Source: Clostridium_AT stratigraminis (lineage in GTDB: Bacteria; Bacillota; Clostridia; Clostridiales; Clostridiaceae). From it: DNA of 64,000 bases. Positions within the stretch are counted from its first letter, which is position 1. Each line of letters begins with the position of its first letter. A program made the position numbers and the translations under genes. The notes beneath the pieces are model-generated. The model searched no databases. It saw nothing but the letters and a program-made list of their open reading frames with translations, and had not been told where the DNA came from. Below, piece after piece: positions 53,118 through 62,070 of the stretch. The stretch is taken from the NCBI RefSeq assembly GCF_045310675.1, contig NZ_JBJHZZ010000005.1, positions 141,468-205,467 on the forward strand. Direction: 5' to 3'.

Positions 53118-54161
53118 ATGTTTAAGAATAGGACATTACTAATCACTGGGGGTACAGGTTCATTTGGAAATGCAGTACTCAAAAGGTTTCTAGATACAGA
53201 TATAAAAGAAATTCGAATATTTTCACGTGATGAGAAAAAACAAGACGATATGAGAAAAATATATAAAAATGATAAAGTTAAGTTCTATATAGGTGATGTT
53301 AGAGATTTATCTTCTGTTAAAAATGCAATGCATGGGGTAGATTATATTTTCCATGCAGCAGCTCTAAAACAAGTCCCATCTTGCGAATTCTTTCCCATTG
53401 AAGCAGTAAAAACAAATATTATTGGAACAGACAATGTCCTAACCGCAGCAATAGAGTATGGAGTAAAAAAAGTAATCTGTCTATCAACAGATAAAGCGGC
53501 CTATCCTATAAATGCGATGGGTATTTCAAAGGCTATGATGGAGAAGGTATTTGTAGCTAAATCAAGGACTGTATCACCTGATAGAACTGTAATTTGTGGT
53601 ACAAGGTATGGAAATGTTATGGCATCTCGTGGTTCTGTTATTCCGCTATTTGTTGAGCAAATAAAAAGTGGACAAGCATTAACCATTACAAACCCAGTTA
53701 TGACTAGATATTTAATGAGCCTTGATGAAGCAGTAGAACTTGTGGTATTTGCTTTTGAAAACGGTCAAACAGGAGATATTATGGTTCAAAAATCACCAGC
53801 TTCCACTATAGGAGATTTAGCACAAGCAATAAAAGAATTATTCCACGCAGATAATGAAATAAAGATAATAGGAACAAGACATGGTGAGAAGTTATATGAA
53901 ACTCTATTAACCAAAGAAGAATATGTACATTCTGAAGATATGGGTGAATTTTTCAGAGTACCAGCTGATAAAAGAGACTTAAACTATGATAAATATTTTG
54001 TAGAAGGTAATGAAAAGTTATCATCAGAAGAAGAATATGACTCACAGAATACAGAACTTTTAACTATAGAGCAAATAAAAGAAAAATTATTAAAGCTTGA
54101 CTATATAAAAGAAGAGCTTCAAATATGGAATAATTTAAGAGAAGCTGCAGCTACTAAATAG
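53118..54161 (+). CDS. capE: UDP-GlcNAc 4,6-dehydratase/5-epimerase (CapE/FnlA family)
   Basis: 347 residues. SDR NAD(P)-binding loop TGGTGSFGNAVL; catalytic region STDKAAYPINAMGISKAMME, where Met replaces the usual Tyr of YxxxK, as known in the CapE group. It begins conversion of UDP-GlcNAc towards UDP-L-FucNAc. Followed by capF and capG in the standard order. Confidence 0.93.
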   Translation: MFKNRTLLITGGTGSFGNAVLKRFLDTDIKEIRIFSRDEKKQDDMRKIYKNDKVKFYIGDVRDLSSVKNAMHGVDYIFHAAALKQVPSCEFFPIEAVKTNIIGTDNVLTAAIEYGVKKVICLSTDKAAYPINAMGISKAMMEKVFVAKSRTVSPDRTVICGTRYGNVMASRGSVIPLFVEQIKSGQALTITNPVMTRYLMSLDEAVELVVFAFENGQTGDIMVQKSPASTIGDLAQAIKELFHADNEIKIIGTRHGEKLYETLLTKEEYVHSEDMGEFFRVPADKRDLNYDKYFVEGNEKLSSEEEYDSQNTELLTIEQIKEKLLKLDYIKEELQIWNNLREAAATK

Positions 54162-54187
54162 TTTTTTATGGAGAGGTAGGAGTTAAT

Positions 54188-55297
54188 ATGAAATTACTTG
54201 TAACAGGAGCTAAGGGCTTCGTAGGTAAAAACCTCATAGCAGAGCTTAATAATAGAGGATATAAGGACATATATAGTTTCGATATAGATACAGAAAAATC
54301 ACTTTTAGAAGAATATACTAAAAACTGTGAATTTGTTTTTCACCTAGCAGGTGTTAACAGACCAAAGGATGATAAAGAATTTATGGAAGGCAACTTTGGT
54401 TTTACTTCAGAGCTTTTAGAGCTTTTAAAAAAGCATAACAATAAGGCTCCAATTTTAATTACTTCCTCAATACAGGCTGAAAGAGATAATCCATATGGGA
54501 AAAGCAAAAGGGCTGGAGAAGAACTAATATTTCAATATGGTAGAGAAACAGGAGCCAAAGCTTTAGTATATAGATTAACAAATCTTTTTGGAAAATGGAG
54601 TAGACCAAACTATAATACTGTAGTTGCAACTTACTGTTACAATATAGCTAGGGGTCTTGATATACAGATAAACAATCCAGAAGCAGAGCTTACACTCTGC
54701 TATATAGATGATGTTGTAGATGAATTTATAAGAGCATTACAAGAAAAAGAAACTAAAAATAGTGAGTACTGCTGCGTTCCAATTACCCATGATATTAAAT
54801 TAGGTAATTTAGCTGATACAATAAGAAGCTTTAAAGATAGTAGAACTAATTTAAATATTCCAAATATGGAAGATGAATTAACTAAGAAGCTTTACAGTAC
54901 CTATTTAAGCTTTCTACCAGAAGAGGACTTTTCCTATGATTTAAATATGCATTGTGATAATAGAGGGTCCTTTACTGAATTTATAAGAACCATAGATAGA
55001 GGACAGGTTTCTATAAATGTGGCTAAACCTGGAATTATAAAGGGAAATCATTGGCATAATTCTAAAAATGAAAAGTTTTTAGTAGTAAGTGGTACTGGCT
55101 TAATTCGATTTAGAAGAATAGACTCAGATGAAATTATAGAATATAAGGTAAGTGGAGAAAAGCTCCAAGTGATAGATATTCCTACAGGCTATACCCATTC
55201 CATTGCAAATATAGGGGATGCTGATATGGTTACAGTAATGTGGGCAAATGAGGCCTTTAATCCAGAGAAACCAGATACTTACTTTTTGGAGGTTTAA
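54188..55297 (+). CDS. capF: Bifunctional epimerase/reductase (CapF/FnlB family)
   Basis: 369 residues. N-terminal extended SDR domain (LLVTGAKGFVGKNLIAEL, NPYGKSKRAGEE) and C-terminal cupin from about residue 250 with metal-site KGNHWHNSKNEKF. The cupin performs 3-epimerisation and the SDR domain the reduction of the 4-keto sugar, the CapF scheme. GGAG site before the ATG; 3 nt gap to capG. Confidence 0.93.
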   Translation: MKLLVTGAKGFVGKNLIAELNNRGYKDIYSFDIDTEKSLLEEYTKNCEFVFHLAGVNRPKDDKEFMEGNFGFTSELLELLKKHNNKAPILITSSIQAERDNPYGKSKRAGEELIFQYGRETGAKALVYRLTNLFGKWSRPNYNTVVATYCYNIARGLDIQINNPEAELTLCYIDDVVDEFIRALQEKETKNSEYCCVPITHDIKLGNLADTIRSFKDSRTNLNIPNMEDELTKKLYSTYLSFLPEEDFSYDLNMHCDNRGSFTEFIRTIDRGQVSINVAKPGIIKGNHWHNSKNEKFLVVSGTGLIRFRRIDSDEIIEYKVSGEKLQVIDIPTGYTHSIANIGDADMVTVMWANEAFNPEKPDTYFLEV

Positions 55298-55300
55298 AAT

Positions 55301-56428
55301 ATGAAGAAACTAAAGGTAATGACTGTAGTTGGAACTAGGCCGGAAATAATAAGGTTATCTGCTGTAATAAATAAATTAGAGGCATCTGAAGCTATAGAAC
55401 ACATTCTTGTTCATACAGGTCAAAATTATGACTATGAATTAAATGACGTATTCTTTAAGGATTTCAATTTAAAAAAGCCAGATTATTTCCTTAATGCTGC
55501 TACTGGTACAGCAGTAGAGACTATAGGGAATATTCTTGTTAAAATTGACCCTATAATGGAAGAAGTTAAACCTGATGCTTTCTTAGTACTTGGAGATACT
55601 AACAGCTGCCTTACAGCAATAGCTGCTAAAAGAAGACACATTCCAATATTCCATATGGAAGCTGGAAATAGATGCTTTGATCAAAGGGTACCTGAAGAGT
55701 CTAATAGAAAGATTGTAGATCATACATCAGATATAAATATGACCTACAGCGATATTGCAAGGGAGTATCTACTAAGAGAAGGCTATCCATCAGATAGAAT
55801 AATAAAGACTGGAAGTCCTATGTTTGAGGTTTTAAATTCTAGAAAAGACAATATTGAAAATGCTGATGTTCTAGAAAGATTAAACTTAAAAGAAGGACAA
55901 TACTTTGTTGTATCAGCACATAGAGAAGAAAATATAAATTCAGAAAAAAACTTTTTAAATCTAGTTGATAGTTTAAATACCATTGCTGATAAATATAAGC
56001 TTCCAATTATAGTTAGCACACATCCAAGAACTAGGAAAATGATTGAAGCTAGAGGAATAGAATTTAACCCATTAATTTCACTTATGAAACCTCTTGGATT
56101 CAATGATTATGTTAAACTACAGTTAAAATCAAAGGCAGTTATAAGCGATAGTGGAACCATAAGTGAAGAATCTTCAATACTTGGTTTTAAGGCATTAAAT
56201 ATAAGACAAGCTCATGAAAGACCTGAAGCAATGGAAGAAGCTTCAGTTATGATGGTAGGCTTAGAAAAAGAAAGAATAATGCAAGGCTTAGAAATATTAG
56301 TGACTCAGAATATGGATACCTTAAGAAGAGTAGCAGATTATAGTATGCCTAATGTATCTGATAAGGTACTTAGAATTATATTGTCTTACACAGATTATGT
56401 TAATAGAGTTGTGTGGGGAAAGTTTTAA
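55301..56428 (+). CDS. capG: UDP-N-acetylglucosamine 2-epimerase-type enzyme (CapG/FnlC family)
   Basis: 375 residues, full length for the WecB-like family. VGTRPEIIRLSAVI at the N-terminus, HTGQNYDYEL, GDTNSCL, HMEAGNRCFDQRVPEE and SDSGTISEESSIL are all intact. With capE and capF before it, its role is the last C2 epimerisation to UDP-L-FucNAc. Alternative: a general WecB; operon context makes that unlikely. Confidence 0.92.
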   Translation: MKKLKVMTVVGTRPEIIRLSAVINKLEASEAIEHILVHTGQNYDYELNDVFFKDFNLKKPDYFLNAATGTAVETIGNILVKIDPIMEEVKPDAFLVLGDTNSCLTAIAAKRRHIPIFHMEAGNRCFDQRVPEESNRKIVDHTSDINMTYSDIAREYLLREGYPSDRIIKTGSPMFEVLNSRKDNIENADVLERLNLKEGQYFVVSAHREENINSEKNFLNLVDSLNTIADKYKLPIIVSTHPRTRKMIEARGIEFNPLISLMKPLGFNDYVKLQLKSKAVISDSGTISEESSILGFKALNIRQAHERPEAMEEASVMMVGLEKERIMQGLEILVTQNMDTLRRVADYSMPNVSDKVLRIILSYTDYVNRVVWGKF

Positions 56429-56455
56429 ATAATAAAAAGGGAGAACAAATATATT

Positions 56456-57592
56456 ATGAATAAAAGGGAATATCAGGTTTGTACAAATTGTGTAATGGAT
56501 ACGACAGACTCTAAAATTATTTTTGATGAAAAAGGAATGTGTGATCATTGTAATAATTTCTATAATAATATTAAACCAAACTGGCATCCAGATGAGATTG
56601 GAGCCAAACAATTAAATAAAATTCTAGATAAAATTAAAGCTGATGGAAAAGGAAAGCCATATGATTGCATCATTGGGCTAAGTGGTGGAGTTGACAGTTC
56701 ATACTTAATTTATGTTGCAAAAGAGAAATGGGGATTAAGACCTTTAGCATTTTCAGCAGATATAGGATGGAATCTTAATGTAGCAAATCAAAATATAGAA
56801 AGACTAGTAAAAAGTCTAAAAGTCGATTTATATACTGAAGTAATTAATTGGGAACAAATGAAAGATTTGCAACTTGCATATTTTAAGTCACAGGTACCTT
56901 ATCAGGATAGTCCACAAGACCATGTAATATTTGCATCTTTATATAACTATGCTGCTAAAAATGGATTTAAGTATGTAATTACTGGTGGTAATTTTTCTAC
57001 AGAATGCGTTAGAGAACCAAATGAATGGGTACATGTTAATGATATAAGACAAATTAGAGACATTCATAAAAAGTATGGGAAGGTTTCTTTAAAAGGTCTT
57101 CCATTGTGTGGAATGTTTAAATATAAATTATATTATAGATACATTAAAGGAATGAAAGTAATTAAACCATTAGATTTAATACCTTATTATAAAGAAGATG
57201 TTATTAAGGAATTGCATGATAGATTTGGATGGGAAAGATATAAAAATAAACATTATGAAAATGTTTTTACCAGGTTTTATGAAGGATATTGGTTAATTAA
57301 AAAGTTCGGATATGACAAAAGGAAAGCTCATTTTTCAAGTCTTATTTTAACTGGACAGCTTAGCAGAGAGGATGCTTTAGAAATATTAAAACAGCCACCG
57401 TATCCTGAGAAAGAAGCAATACAGGATATGGAGTTTATTGCAAGGAAATTGGGCATAACAAAGGATGAGTTTGAAGAGATGATGAAGATGGAGAATAAGA
57501 CATATAAAGATTATAAATCAAGTTTAACGCTTATAAATCTTGCAATTAAATTAGCACAAACTGTAGGACTTGAGACACGTAATTTTAGATAA
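56456..57592 (+). CDS. N-acetyl sugar amidotransferase (WbpG/WbuX/LfnA family)
   Basis: 378 residues. N-terminal double zinc-type cysteines (CTNCVMDTT and GMCDHCNN) then a PP-loop ATP site IIGLSGGVDSSYL. The family uses ammonia from a HisH/HisF-like pair to convert a 2-acetamido sugar to 2-acetamidino. In P. aeruginosa O12 and E. coli O145 the homologues LfnA/WbuX make L-FucNAm. The two partners follow directly, and capE-F-G precede. The match of all three subunits supports the assignment. AGGGAG lies about 12 bases before the ATG. Confidence 0.9.
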   Translation: MNKREYQVCTNCVMDTTDSKIIFDEKGMCDHCNNFYNNIKPNWHPDEIGAKQLNKILDKIKADGKGKPYDCIIGLSGGVDSSYLIYVAKEKWGLRPLAFSADIGWNLNVANQNIERLVKSLKVDLYTEVINWEQMKDLQLAYFKSQVPYQDSPQDHVIFASLYNYAAKNGFKYVITGGNFSTECVREPNEWVHVNDIRQIRDIHKKYGKVSLKGLPLCGMFKYKLYYRYIKGMKVIKPLDLIPYYKEDVIKELHDRFGWERYKNKHYENVFTRFYEGYWLIKKFGYDKRKAHFSSLILTGQLSREDALEILKQPPYPEKEAIQDMEFIARKLGITKDEFEEMMKMENKTYKDYKSSLTLINLAIKLAQTVGLETRNFR

Positions 57593-57641
57593 AAATATCA
57601 AATAAAATGTAAATACTTTAAATTTGTTCTTGAGGTGTAAT

Positions 57642-58259
57642 ATGATAACAATAATAGATTATAATATGGGGAATGTTGCATCTATTCAAAATATACTAAA
57701 AAGAATTGGAGTAGATGCTCTAATCACATCCCAACCTTCTGACATTCGTAATGCAGATAAAATAATATTACCTGGAGTCGGATCCTTTGATTATGGAATG
57801 AAAAATCTTAATGATTTGGGTATTACTGAAGTACTTAAAGAAAAAATTTTAATAGGGAATACTCCATTGCTTGGAATATGCCTTGGAATGCAGTTATTAA
57901 CTGAAGGTAGTGAGGAAGGAACTTTAAAAGGACTAGGCTTCATAAAAGCTCATACCATAAAATTTAGACCTGAATATAATGGTGAAAAGATAAAAATACC
58001 TCATATGGGATGGGATTACGTCCATCCTAAATCAGATACGGGGCTTTTTAATAATTCTTTAGAGAATATGCGTTTTTACTTTGTTCATTCCTATTTCGTT
58101 AATTGTGAAAATGAGGAAAATGTTTTAGCTACAACAGAATATGGTATTAAGTTTGCAAGCTCAATTGGAAAAGATAAAATTTTAGGGGTTCAATTTCATC
58201 CTGAAAAAAGCCATAAATACGGTATGAATTTATTAAAGAACTTTGTGGAGATGGTGTAA
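57642..58259 (+). CDS. hisH: HisH-like glutaminase subunit for sugar amidination
   Basis: 205 residues from the ATG at 57642, with GAGGTG upstream. Class-I glutaminase: GVGSFDYGM, catalytic Cys in LGICLGMQLLTEGS, and FHPEKSH for the His/Glu of the triad. It supplies ammonia from glutamine. It overlaps the HisF-like gene by one base (TAATG), so the two are coupled. Context places it in polysaccharide synthesis, not histidine synthesis. Confidence 0.9.
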   Translation: MITIIDYNMGNVASIQNILKRIGVDALITSQPSDIRNADKIILPGVGSFDYGMKNLNDLGITEVLKEKILIGNTPLLGICLGMQLLTEGSEEGTLKGLGFIKAHTIKFRPEYNGEKIKIPHMGWDYVHPKSDTGLFNNSLENMRFYFVHSYFVNCENEENVLATTEYGIKFASSIGKDKILGVQFHPEKSHKYGMNLLKNFVEMV

Positions 58260-59029
58260 TGTATAGAAGCAGGGTAATTCCATGTTTATTATTGAAAGAT
58301 AAAGGACTATATAAAACAATAAAATTTAAGAGTCCAAGGTATTTAGGGGATCCAATCAATACACTAAAACTCTTTAATGATAAGGAAACTGACGAAATTG
58401 TAGTTTTAGACATATCGGCAACAGTTAGTGGTAAAGGGCCAGATTTTGATTACTTAAAACAATTAACAAAAGAATGTTTTATGCCTATGTGTTATGGTGG
58501 TGGAGTAACAACAATCGAACAAATTGAGATGCTTTACAAGCTTGGAGTAGAAAAGGTTGCTCTAAACACTGCTTTATTTACTAATCCTAAGTTAATAACT
58601 GATGCTGCTAAGAATTTTGGATCTCAAAGTATAGTAGCTTCTATTGATGTAAAAAAAGGTTTTTTTGGCTCCTATTCAGCTTATATTATGGCGGGTACGA
58701 AGGATACTAAATTAAACCCAGTTGAATATGCAAAGAAAGCAGAAGATTTAGGCGCAGGTGAAATATTTATTAATTCTATAGATAAAGATGGCGTTATGAA
58801 TGGATATGATTATGAGCTTATTGGAAAAGTTAGTTCAGCTGTAAATATACCGGTTGTGGCTATTGGCGGAGCAGGAAATTTATCGGACTGTGTAAAAGCA
58901 GTTGATAGCGGTGCATCTGCAGCGGCTGCCGGAAGTTTATTTGTATATTATGGACCGCTGAAGGCAGTACTTATAAATTATCCCACTCAGGAGGAATTAG
59001 CTTTAGGTTTTAGTAATGATAATAAATAA
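58259..59029 (+). CDS. hisF: HisF-like subunit for sugar amidination
   Basis: 256 residues, TIM barrel of the HisF family. The N-terminal catalytic Asp of histidine-pathway HisF (in PCLD) is replaced: the motif here reads IPCLLLKDKG. The second Asp is kept in ASIDVKKG. This loss fits a paralogue that channels ammonia to the PP-loop amidotransferase rather than making imidazole glycerol phosphate. Partner gene overlap of one base supports a complex. Confidence 0.88.
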   Translation: MYRSRVIPCLLLKDKGLYKTIKFKSPRYLGDPINTLKLFNDKETDEIVVLDISATVSGKGPDFDYLKQLTKECFMPMCYGGGVTTIEQIEMLYKLGVEKVALNTALFTNPKLITDAAKNFGSQSIVASIDVKKGFFGSYSAYIMAGTKDTKLNPVEYAKKAEDLGAGEIFINSIDKDGVMNGYDYELIGKVSSAVNIPVVAIGGAGNLSDCVKAVDSGASAAAAGSLFVYYGPLKAVLINYPTQEELALGFSNDNK

Positions 59030-59055
59030 AAGTTAAAAACAAATAAGGTGGTTAA

Positions 59056-59667
59056 ATGTTTAGTAAATTAGAATATATTATATCAAAAATAATTAAAAAA
59101 ATGCATTTAAGAGCAATAAAAAATAGTGATGTTGATAAGACTTCCAGTATTGCTGCAGGGACTCAGTTTGTAGATTCTAAAATGGGTAGACATTCTTTTT
59201 GCGGATATGATTGCATAATAACCAATACTAATATAGGTAGCTTTTGTTCGATTTCTGGCAACTGTGAGATTGGAGGAGCAAGTCACTCAATTGAGTGGGT
59301 GTCTACATCTCCTGTATTTAATGAAAATAGAGATCAAATTAAGAAAAAATATTCATATCATCAATATAACACATCAAAGCATACTGAAATTGGAAATGAT
59401 GTTTGGATTGGTTCTAAAGTTTTAATAAAATCTGGTGTTTCTATCGGTAATGGGGCAGTTGTTGGTATGGGAAGTGTTGTTACAAAAGATATACCACCTT
59501 ATGAAATATGGGCAGGTAACCCAGCTAAGTTAATAAGAAAAAGATTTAATGAGGATACTATAAATAAACTACTTGAAACTAAATGGTGGGATTTTAATGA
59601 TGAAAAATTATGTAAATACGCACAATATTTTGATGATGTTGCTAAGTTTATAGAAGAGGTAAATTAA
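59056..59667 (+). CDS. Hexapeptide-repeat acyltransferase (CatB-like)
   Basis: 203 residues. Left-handed beta-helix repeats are visible (NTNIGSFCSISGNCEIGGAS, VWIGSKVLIKSGVSIGNGAV, VGMGSVVTKDIPPYEIWAGN). The catalytic His is likely in ASHSIEW. It O- or N-acetylates a sugar, probably in the repeat unit. GGTGG before the ATG. Overlaps the next gene by one base. Confidence 0.87.
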   Translation: MFSKLEYIISKIIKKMHLRAIKNSDVDKTSSIAAGTQFVDSKMGRHSFCGYDCIITNTNIGSFCSISGNCEIGGASHSIEWVSTSPVFNENRDQIKKKYSYHQYNTSKHTEIGNDVWIGSKVLIKSGVSIGNGAVVGMGSVVTKDIPPYEIWAGNPAKLIRKRFNEDTINKLLETKWWDFNDEKLCKYAQYFDDVAKFIEEVN

Positions 59668-60812
59668 TGAAGATTTTACATTGTTGTTTATCATGTTTTT
59701 ATATAGATAATTATAACTACCAAGAAAATGTATTGCCATCTATAAATAAAATGGATGGGCATAAAGTTAAAATAATAGCATCAACAGAAACATTTATTGA
59801 AAATTCTCAAATAGGATATACAAAACCAGAGAAGTATTATACTAAAGACGGTATAGAAGTTGAAAGAATAGCTTACAAAACATATTTACCACATTTTATT
59901 ATGAAAAAAATTAGACATTATGAGAATGTATATAAAATTATTGAGGAATTTTCACCAGATGTAATTTTATTTCATGGAGCTGCAGCATATGAACTTATAA
60001 CAGTAGCAAAATATAAGAAAAATAATCCACATGTAAAATTTTATGTAGACAGCCATGAAGATAAAAATAACAGCGGACGGAATTGGATTTCTAAAAATAT
60101 ATTACATGGAATATTTTATAAAAATGTTATAAAGAAAATTTATAAATATATAGATAAAATATTTTACATAACTTATGAAACGAAAATATTTTCACAGGAA
60201 ATATATGATATTAAAGAAGATAAGTTGGAGTATTTTCCTTTGGGTGGATTTGTTTTAGATGAAGAGGAAAGGATGAAAACCAGAAATGAAATCAGACAAC
60301 TTATTGGTTTAAGCGATAAAGATATTTTATTAGTTCATTCTGGTAAATTAGATAGATTCAAACGTACCCGAGAATTATTAGAAGCTTTTCTAAAAGCAGA
60401 TAAAGAAAATTTAAAACTAGTGATAATAGGCTCAATAGCGGAATCAGTAAAAAATAATATTGAGGAACTTATTAAAAAGAATAACAGAATTTTATATATT
60501 GGTTGGAAAGACCAAAATGAATTAACAAAATATTTATGTGCCTGTGATTTGTATGTTCAACCAGGTAGCCAATCTGCTACAATGCAAAATGCATTGTGCT
60601 GTGGTTCAGCCGTGGCAGTATATCCTTATGACAGCCATTTATTTTTATTGAAGGATACTGCATTTTATATGAGAAATATACCAGATATGGTTAATTTATT
60701 TAGTGAAATATCACGAAATAGAAAAATATTAGACAATAAGAGAGAATTATCATTTAGATTAGCCTGTGAGAAATTAGACTACAGAAGATTAGGTAAAAGA
60801 TTATATAAATAG
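59667..60812 (+). CDS. Glycosyltransferase, GT-B fold (family 4-like)
   Basis: 381 residues. N-terminal KILHCCLSCFYIDNYNYQEN is the acceptor domain; the donor domain has LLVHSGKLDRFKRTRELLEA, LVIIGS and YVQPGSQSATMQNALCCGSA with the usual acidic region replaced by Gln (SATMQNAL). It adds one sugar, identity unknown. Start ATG overlaps the upstream stop (TAATGA). Confidence 0.82.
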   Translation: MKILHCCLSCFYIDNYNYQENVLPSINKMDGHKVKIIASTETFIENSQIGYTKPEKYYTKDGIEVERIAYKTYLPHFIMKKIRHYENVYKIIEEFSPDVILFHGAAAYELITVAKYKKNNPHVKFYVDSHEDKNNSGRNWISKNILHGIFYKNVIKKIYKYIDKIFYITYETKIFSQEIYDIKEDKLEYFPLGGFVLDEEERMKTRNEIRQLIGLSDKDILLVHSGKLDRFKRTRELLEAFLKADKENLKLVIIGSIAESVKNNIEELIKKNNRILYIGWKDQNELTKYLCACDLYVQPGSQSATMQNALCCGSAVAVYPYDSHLFLLKDTAFYMRNIPDMVNLFSEISRNRKILDNKRELSFRLACEKLDYRRLGKRLYK

Positions 60813-60852
60813 TTATCTTTTAAATATTAGCTCTTAGACGAAAGGAAAAATA

Positions 60853-62070
60853 GTGAAAATAAAACGCTTAAAAAAAATGGTTTATGATTTTTCTACAAAT
60901 ACATTAGCATCACTATTAATAGTTGCTACATTGCAAGTACTAATTTACCCTTTAATAGCTAAAAGTGTTTCAGCATATAATTATGGCCTAATATTAACAA
61001 TAATGGGCATAGTTAATACAATCGTGAATTCGTTGGGGAATTCATTAAATAATATAAGGTTAGTTCGAAACCAAACATATGAAAACAGAGGTATAAAAGG
61101 TGATTTTAATGTTATTCTATTAGCTGTTAGTATTTTAGGTGCAATATTTACCCTCTGTCTCATACTTGGTTTTCAAAATATAGGTATGTTAAACGACATA
61201 ATTTTGATTTTCACAGTTATTTTAGGAATTGTAAAGTCATATTTTCTTGTTGACTACAGGTTGAAACTGAATTTTACTCTTAATTTAATTTGTAACGGTG
61301 TAAATGCAATTGGTTATGTAGTGGGACTTTTTATTTTTCGGTTAACCAATATATGGACATTCCCGTTTTTAATGGGGGAAGTATTTGGAGTTTTGTTCCT
61401 TCTTTTTACAACCGATCTTATTAAAGAACCCACAAAAACTACAGAAGCTTTGAAGGAAACTTTTTCAAGTTATTTGATGCTTATCCTAACTTGTGCAATG
61501 GCAACAGCACTCTCATATATGGATAGGTTAATTATATTTCCTCTATTAGGAGGAGAAGCAGTATCTACATTTACAGTTGCTACCTTTTTTGGAAAAAGCA
61601 TAGGATTAGTTTTTACTCCAATTGCAGGAGTACTTTTAGGTTACTATGCACAAAAGTCGTTTAAATTTACTCGTAAGTTATTTTGGCATATAAATATTAT
61701 AGTATTATTGTTCTCTGCAGCATTTTTCGGTGTATCCTGTATTGTATCTACTTGGTTTACAGGGATACTATATCCATCATTAATTGAAAGCGCTAAACCA
61801 TATATATTGATTGCTAATTTAGGAGCAATATTAGGAATGACAGCAAGCATGACACAGCCTGCAATTTTAAAGTTTGCACCAATGGTTTGGCAGATATTTA
61901 TTCAACTAGCTTATAGTGTTATTTATATTTTACTTGGGATTTTTATGTTGAAAGTTTATGGAATATCTGGATTTTGTATTTGTATAATTTTTGCCAATAT
62001 TGTTAGATTAGTAATGCTATATCTTGTAGGGCATATATATTTGAGCAAAGGGGAGAAAATATATGAATAA
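60853..62070 (+). CDS. wzx: Polysaccharide repeat-unit flippase (Wzx-like)
   Basis: 405 residues, GTG start with GAAAGGA upstream. About twelve hydrophobic segments spread over the whole length, with the MATE/Wzx-type pattern and few charged residues. It moves lipid-linked repeat units outward. The symbol is by position and topology, as Wzx proteins share little sequence. It overlaps the polymerase gene by 8 nt. Confidence 0.85.
   Translation: MKIKRLKKMVYDFSTNTLASLLIVATLQVLIYPLIAKSVSAYNYGLILTIMGIVNTIVNSLGNSLNNIRLVRNQTYENRGIKGDFNVILLAVSILGAIFTLCLILGFQNIGMLNDIILIFTVILGIVKSYFLVDYRLKLNFTLNLICNGVNAIGYVVGLFIFRLTNIWTFPFLMGEVFGVLFLLFTTDLIKEPTKTTEALKETFSSYLMLILTCAMATALSYMDRLIIFPLLGGEAVSTFTVATFFGKSIGLVFTPIAGVLLGYYAQKSFKFTRKLFWHINIIVLLFSAAFFGVSCIVSTWFTGILYPSLIESAKPYILIANLGAILGMTASMTQPAILKFAPMVWQIFIQLAYSVIYILLGIFMLKVYGISGFCICIIFANIVRLVMLYLVGHIYLSKGEKIYE

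Noticed and set aside
57642..59029. Histidine biosynthesis genes
   Set aside because: No other his gene is present, the HisF copy lacks the first catalytic Asp, and both sit next to a sugar amidotransferase.
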